Of a DNA stretch of 6,181 bases, positions 4,945 to 6,181 are shown piece by piece. A program made the translations under genes and the position numbers. The notes beneath the pieces are model-generated. The model was not told where the DNA came from and searched no databases. It worked only from the letters and a program-made list of their open reading frames with translations. Numbering within the stretch: position 1 is the stretch's first letter; each line of letters begins with the position of its first letter. Source of the stretch: Betaproteobacteria bacterium (GTDB lineage: Bacteria; Pseudomonadota; Gammaproteobacteria; Burkholderiales; Burkholderiaceae_E); the NCBI GenBank assembly GCA_016868095.1, contig VGHV01000150.1:1-6181 (forward strand). Reading direction: 5' to 3'.

Positions 4945-6181
4945 CTCAAGTGCGCTTGAGCGTTGTGATGATTCGATCAGCTTATCCATTTCGTCTGTCT
5001 TGATCATTAAGGTGATTTGCCTCACCTGCCCCGCAAGTTCTCTAAAACGTTCGAGAGCAAGTTGTGGATCGTTAACCAAACGCTGAATCGGTATACCCTG
5101 TTGATCTTCGAGCAATGCTTTTTGTTGATTAACCTTCTCAATCAACCGATTAACTTCTTCTTGGCTTAAGTGCAGGCGCTTTGCCTCACGATCAAGAACG
5201 TCTTGCTCCTCAGCGCTCAAGTGGCCATCGGATAACATCACAAAAAGTTCGTTCATGAGGGTTTCCCGCTCGATACGGAGTTGGTCGCTGAATGCCGATG
5301 ACAAAATGGCTGCAGGAATCGCAAAAATGCCGATACCGAGCAAAGCCAAGATAATGGTCATAAAGCGGCCTGCTGGCGTCACAGGTGATATGTCGCCATA
5401 GCCAACCGATGCTAATGTAATCACAGCCCAGTAAATGGAAGCGGGTATGTTTTCGAACTTGTCTGGCTGGGCCTCGTGTTCAAACAAATAGCCAAGGCTT
5501 GCAGTGAGCACAACCAAGAGCATCATGATAAATGCTGATGCACTCATCACTGGCCACTCTCGCCTGATCACTGTCAGCAGGGTCTGAGTGCTACCGGTAT
5601 ATTTGGTGAGCTTGAGAAGACGAAGCAGACGAAAAACCCGCAAAAAGCGCAAATCGAAGAGGTGATGCAGAAATGCCTCCAAAAAGAAGGGCAAAACTGC
5701 CAATAAATCAATCACCGCATTATTCGTTCTTGCATACCTCAGTCGCCCAAACAATCCATGCCGGTGGTTTGGTGATTCCACCACCGTGTACATCCGCAAC
5801 AAATACTCAAGTGTAAATATGGCAACTGCTATCGTATCCAGAATGATGAATTCTAGATTCAAGATATAGTTTATGGCTGCAACAGACTCCAGAACCACCG
5901 CAACCACCGACACCACCACCCAAACCATGATGAAGGTGTCAAAGTAATCATGCAGACGCCCCCCAAATTCCCCAGGCCATACCAGTGCGTGGAGCTTTTG
6001 TCTGAAAGTACGACCCGCATTGAGCTGCTGAAACTCACGATAGGCGGGAATCAACACCCGGAACAGTTTAAAAATTCGAAGTAAACGCAGCGCCCTCAGC
6101 ATGCGTAAATCGAGTTGTATGAACGAGGCAAGATAAAAAGGCAGAATCGCTATCAGGTCAATGACCGCAAAAGGGCTGCGT
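4921..6181 (-). CDS. Kv-like voltage-gated potassium channel with two voltage-sensor units, 5' end beyond the window
   Basis: The last 419 codons are visible, numbered here from the right edge. The channel would conduct potassium across the inner membrane in response to voltage. First comes an S3-S4 pair: S3 about 4-20 (FAVIDLIAILPF), and S4 with R26, R29, R32, R35, K38, R41 at every third place. A linker of about 35 residues without a pore follows. A complete six-helix channel comes next: S1 about 78-101, S2 about 107-133 with Glu125, and S3 about 154-172. Its S4 has R178, R181, R184, R187, K190, K193, with S5 about 212-233, filter SVGYGD (258-263) and S6 about 272-296. The cytoplasmic tail of about 120 residues has an acidic helical part (about 310-350, MLSDGHLSAEEQ) resembling TerB-like domains. 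ATG 6102 is rejected as a start: it has no Shine-Dalgarno, would split the first S4, and the frame stays open upstream. The gene converges on trkH with overlapping stops. The channel call is firm; the two-sensor layout rests on a partial gene. Confidence 0.93.
   Translation of the reverse strand, partial: RSPFAVIDLIAILPFYLASFIQLDLRMLRALRLLRIFKLFRVLIPAYREFQQLNAGRTFRQKLHALVWPGEFGGRLHDYFDTFIMVWVVVSVVAVVLESVAAINYILNLEFIILDTIAVAIFTLEYLLRMYTVVESPNHRHGLFGRLRYARTNNAVIDLLAVLPFFLEAFLHHLFDLRFLRVFRLLRLLKLTKYTGSTQTLLTVIRREWPVMSASAFIMMLLVVLTASLGYLFEHEAQPDKFENIPASIYWAVITLASVGYGDISPVTPAGRFMTIILALLGIGIFAIPAAILSSAFSDQLRIERETLMNELFVMLSDGHLSAEEQDVLDREAKRLHLSQEEVNRLIEKVNQQKALLEDQQGIPIQRLVNDPQLALERFRELAGQVRQITLMIKTDEMDKLIESSQRSSALEKKIWRQT

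Overview
The window suggests a Gram-negative proteobacterium. It encodes an outer-membrane beta-barrel protein with a signal peptide, an RND-type periplasmic adaptor, and the trkA-trkH pair side by side. That pairing is common in Betaproteobacteria, but the assignment to that class is only an inference. Almost the whole window is coding, and no IS element, CRISPR array, tRNA or rRNA was seen.

Left part (1-1924, minus strand): three genes run leftwards as a probable operon. They are a TorF-like putative outer-membrane porin (1169-1924), an unrecognised small membrane protein (585-1109) and the first 156 codons of a CzcB/CusB-like efflux adaptor that runs off the left edge (1-468). The inner-membrane RND pump would be expected further left. 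The likely theme is envelope traffic or metal efflux, but the substrate cannot be read from this sequence. Two small hairpins lie in the two gaps between these genes.

Middle (1925-4924): a divergent gap of about 100 bp separates that operon from trkA (2028-3449) and trkH (3446-4924). These are the NAD-binding regulatory and membrane-pore subunits of the Trk potassium importer. They overlap by four bases (ATGA), which implies translational coupling.

Right part (4921-6181, minus strand): a Kv-like potassium channel gene converges on trkH, and the two stop codons share bases. The gene is open at the right edge. Its ATG at 6102 is not a credible start, because the frame stays open upstream and encodes S3 and the start of an S4 voltage-sensor helix. 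The visible protein therefore carries two S3-S4 voltage-sensor units, but only the second is followed by a pore. This apparent VSD-VSD-pore layout is the most unusual thing in the window. Trk uptake and a voltage-gated potassium conductance next to each other make a potassium-homeostasis neighbourhood.
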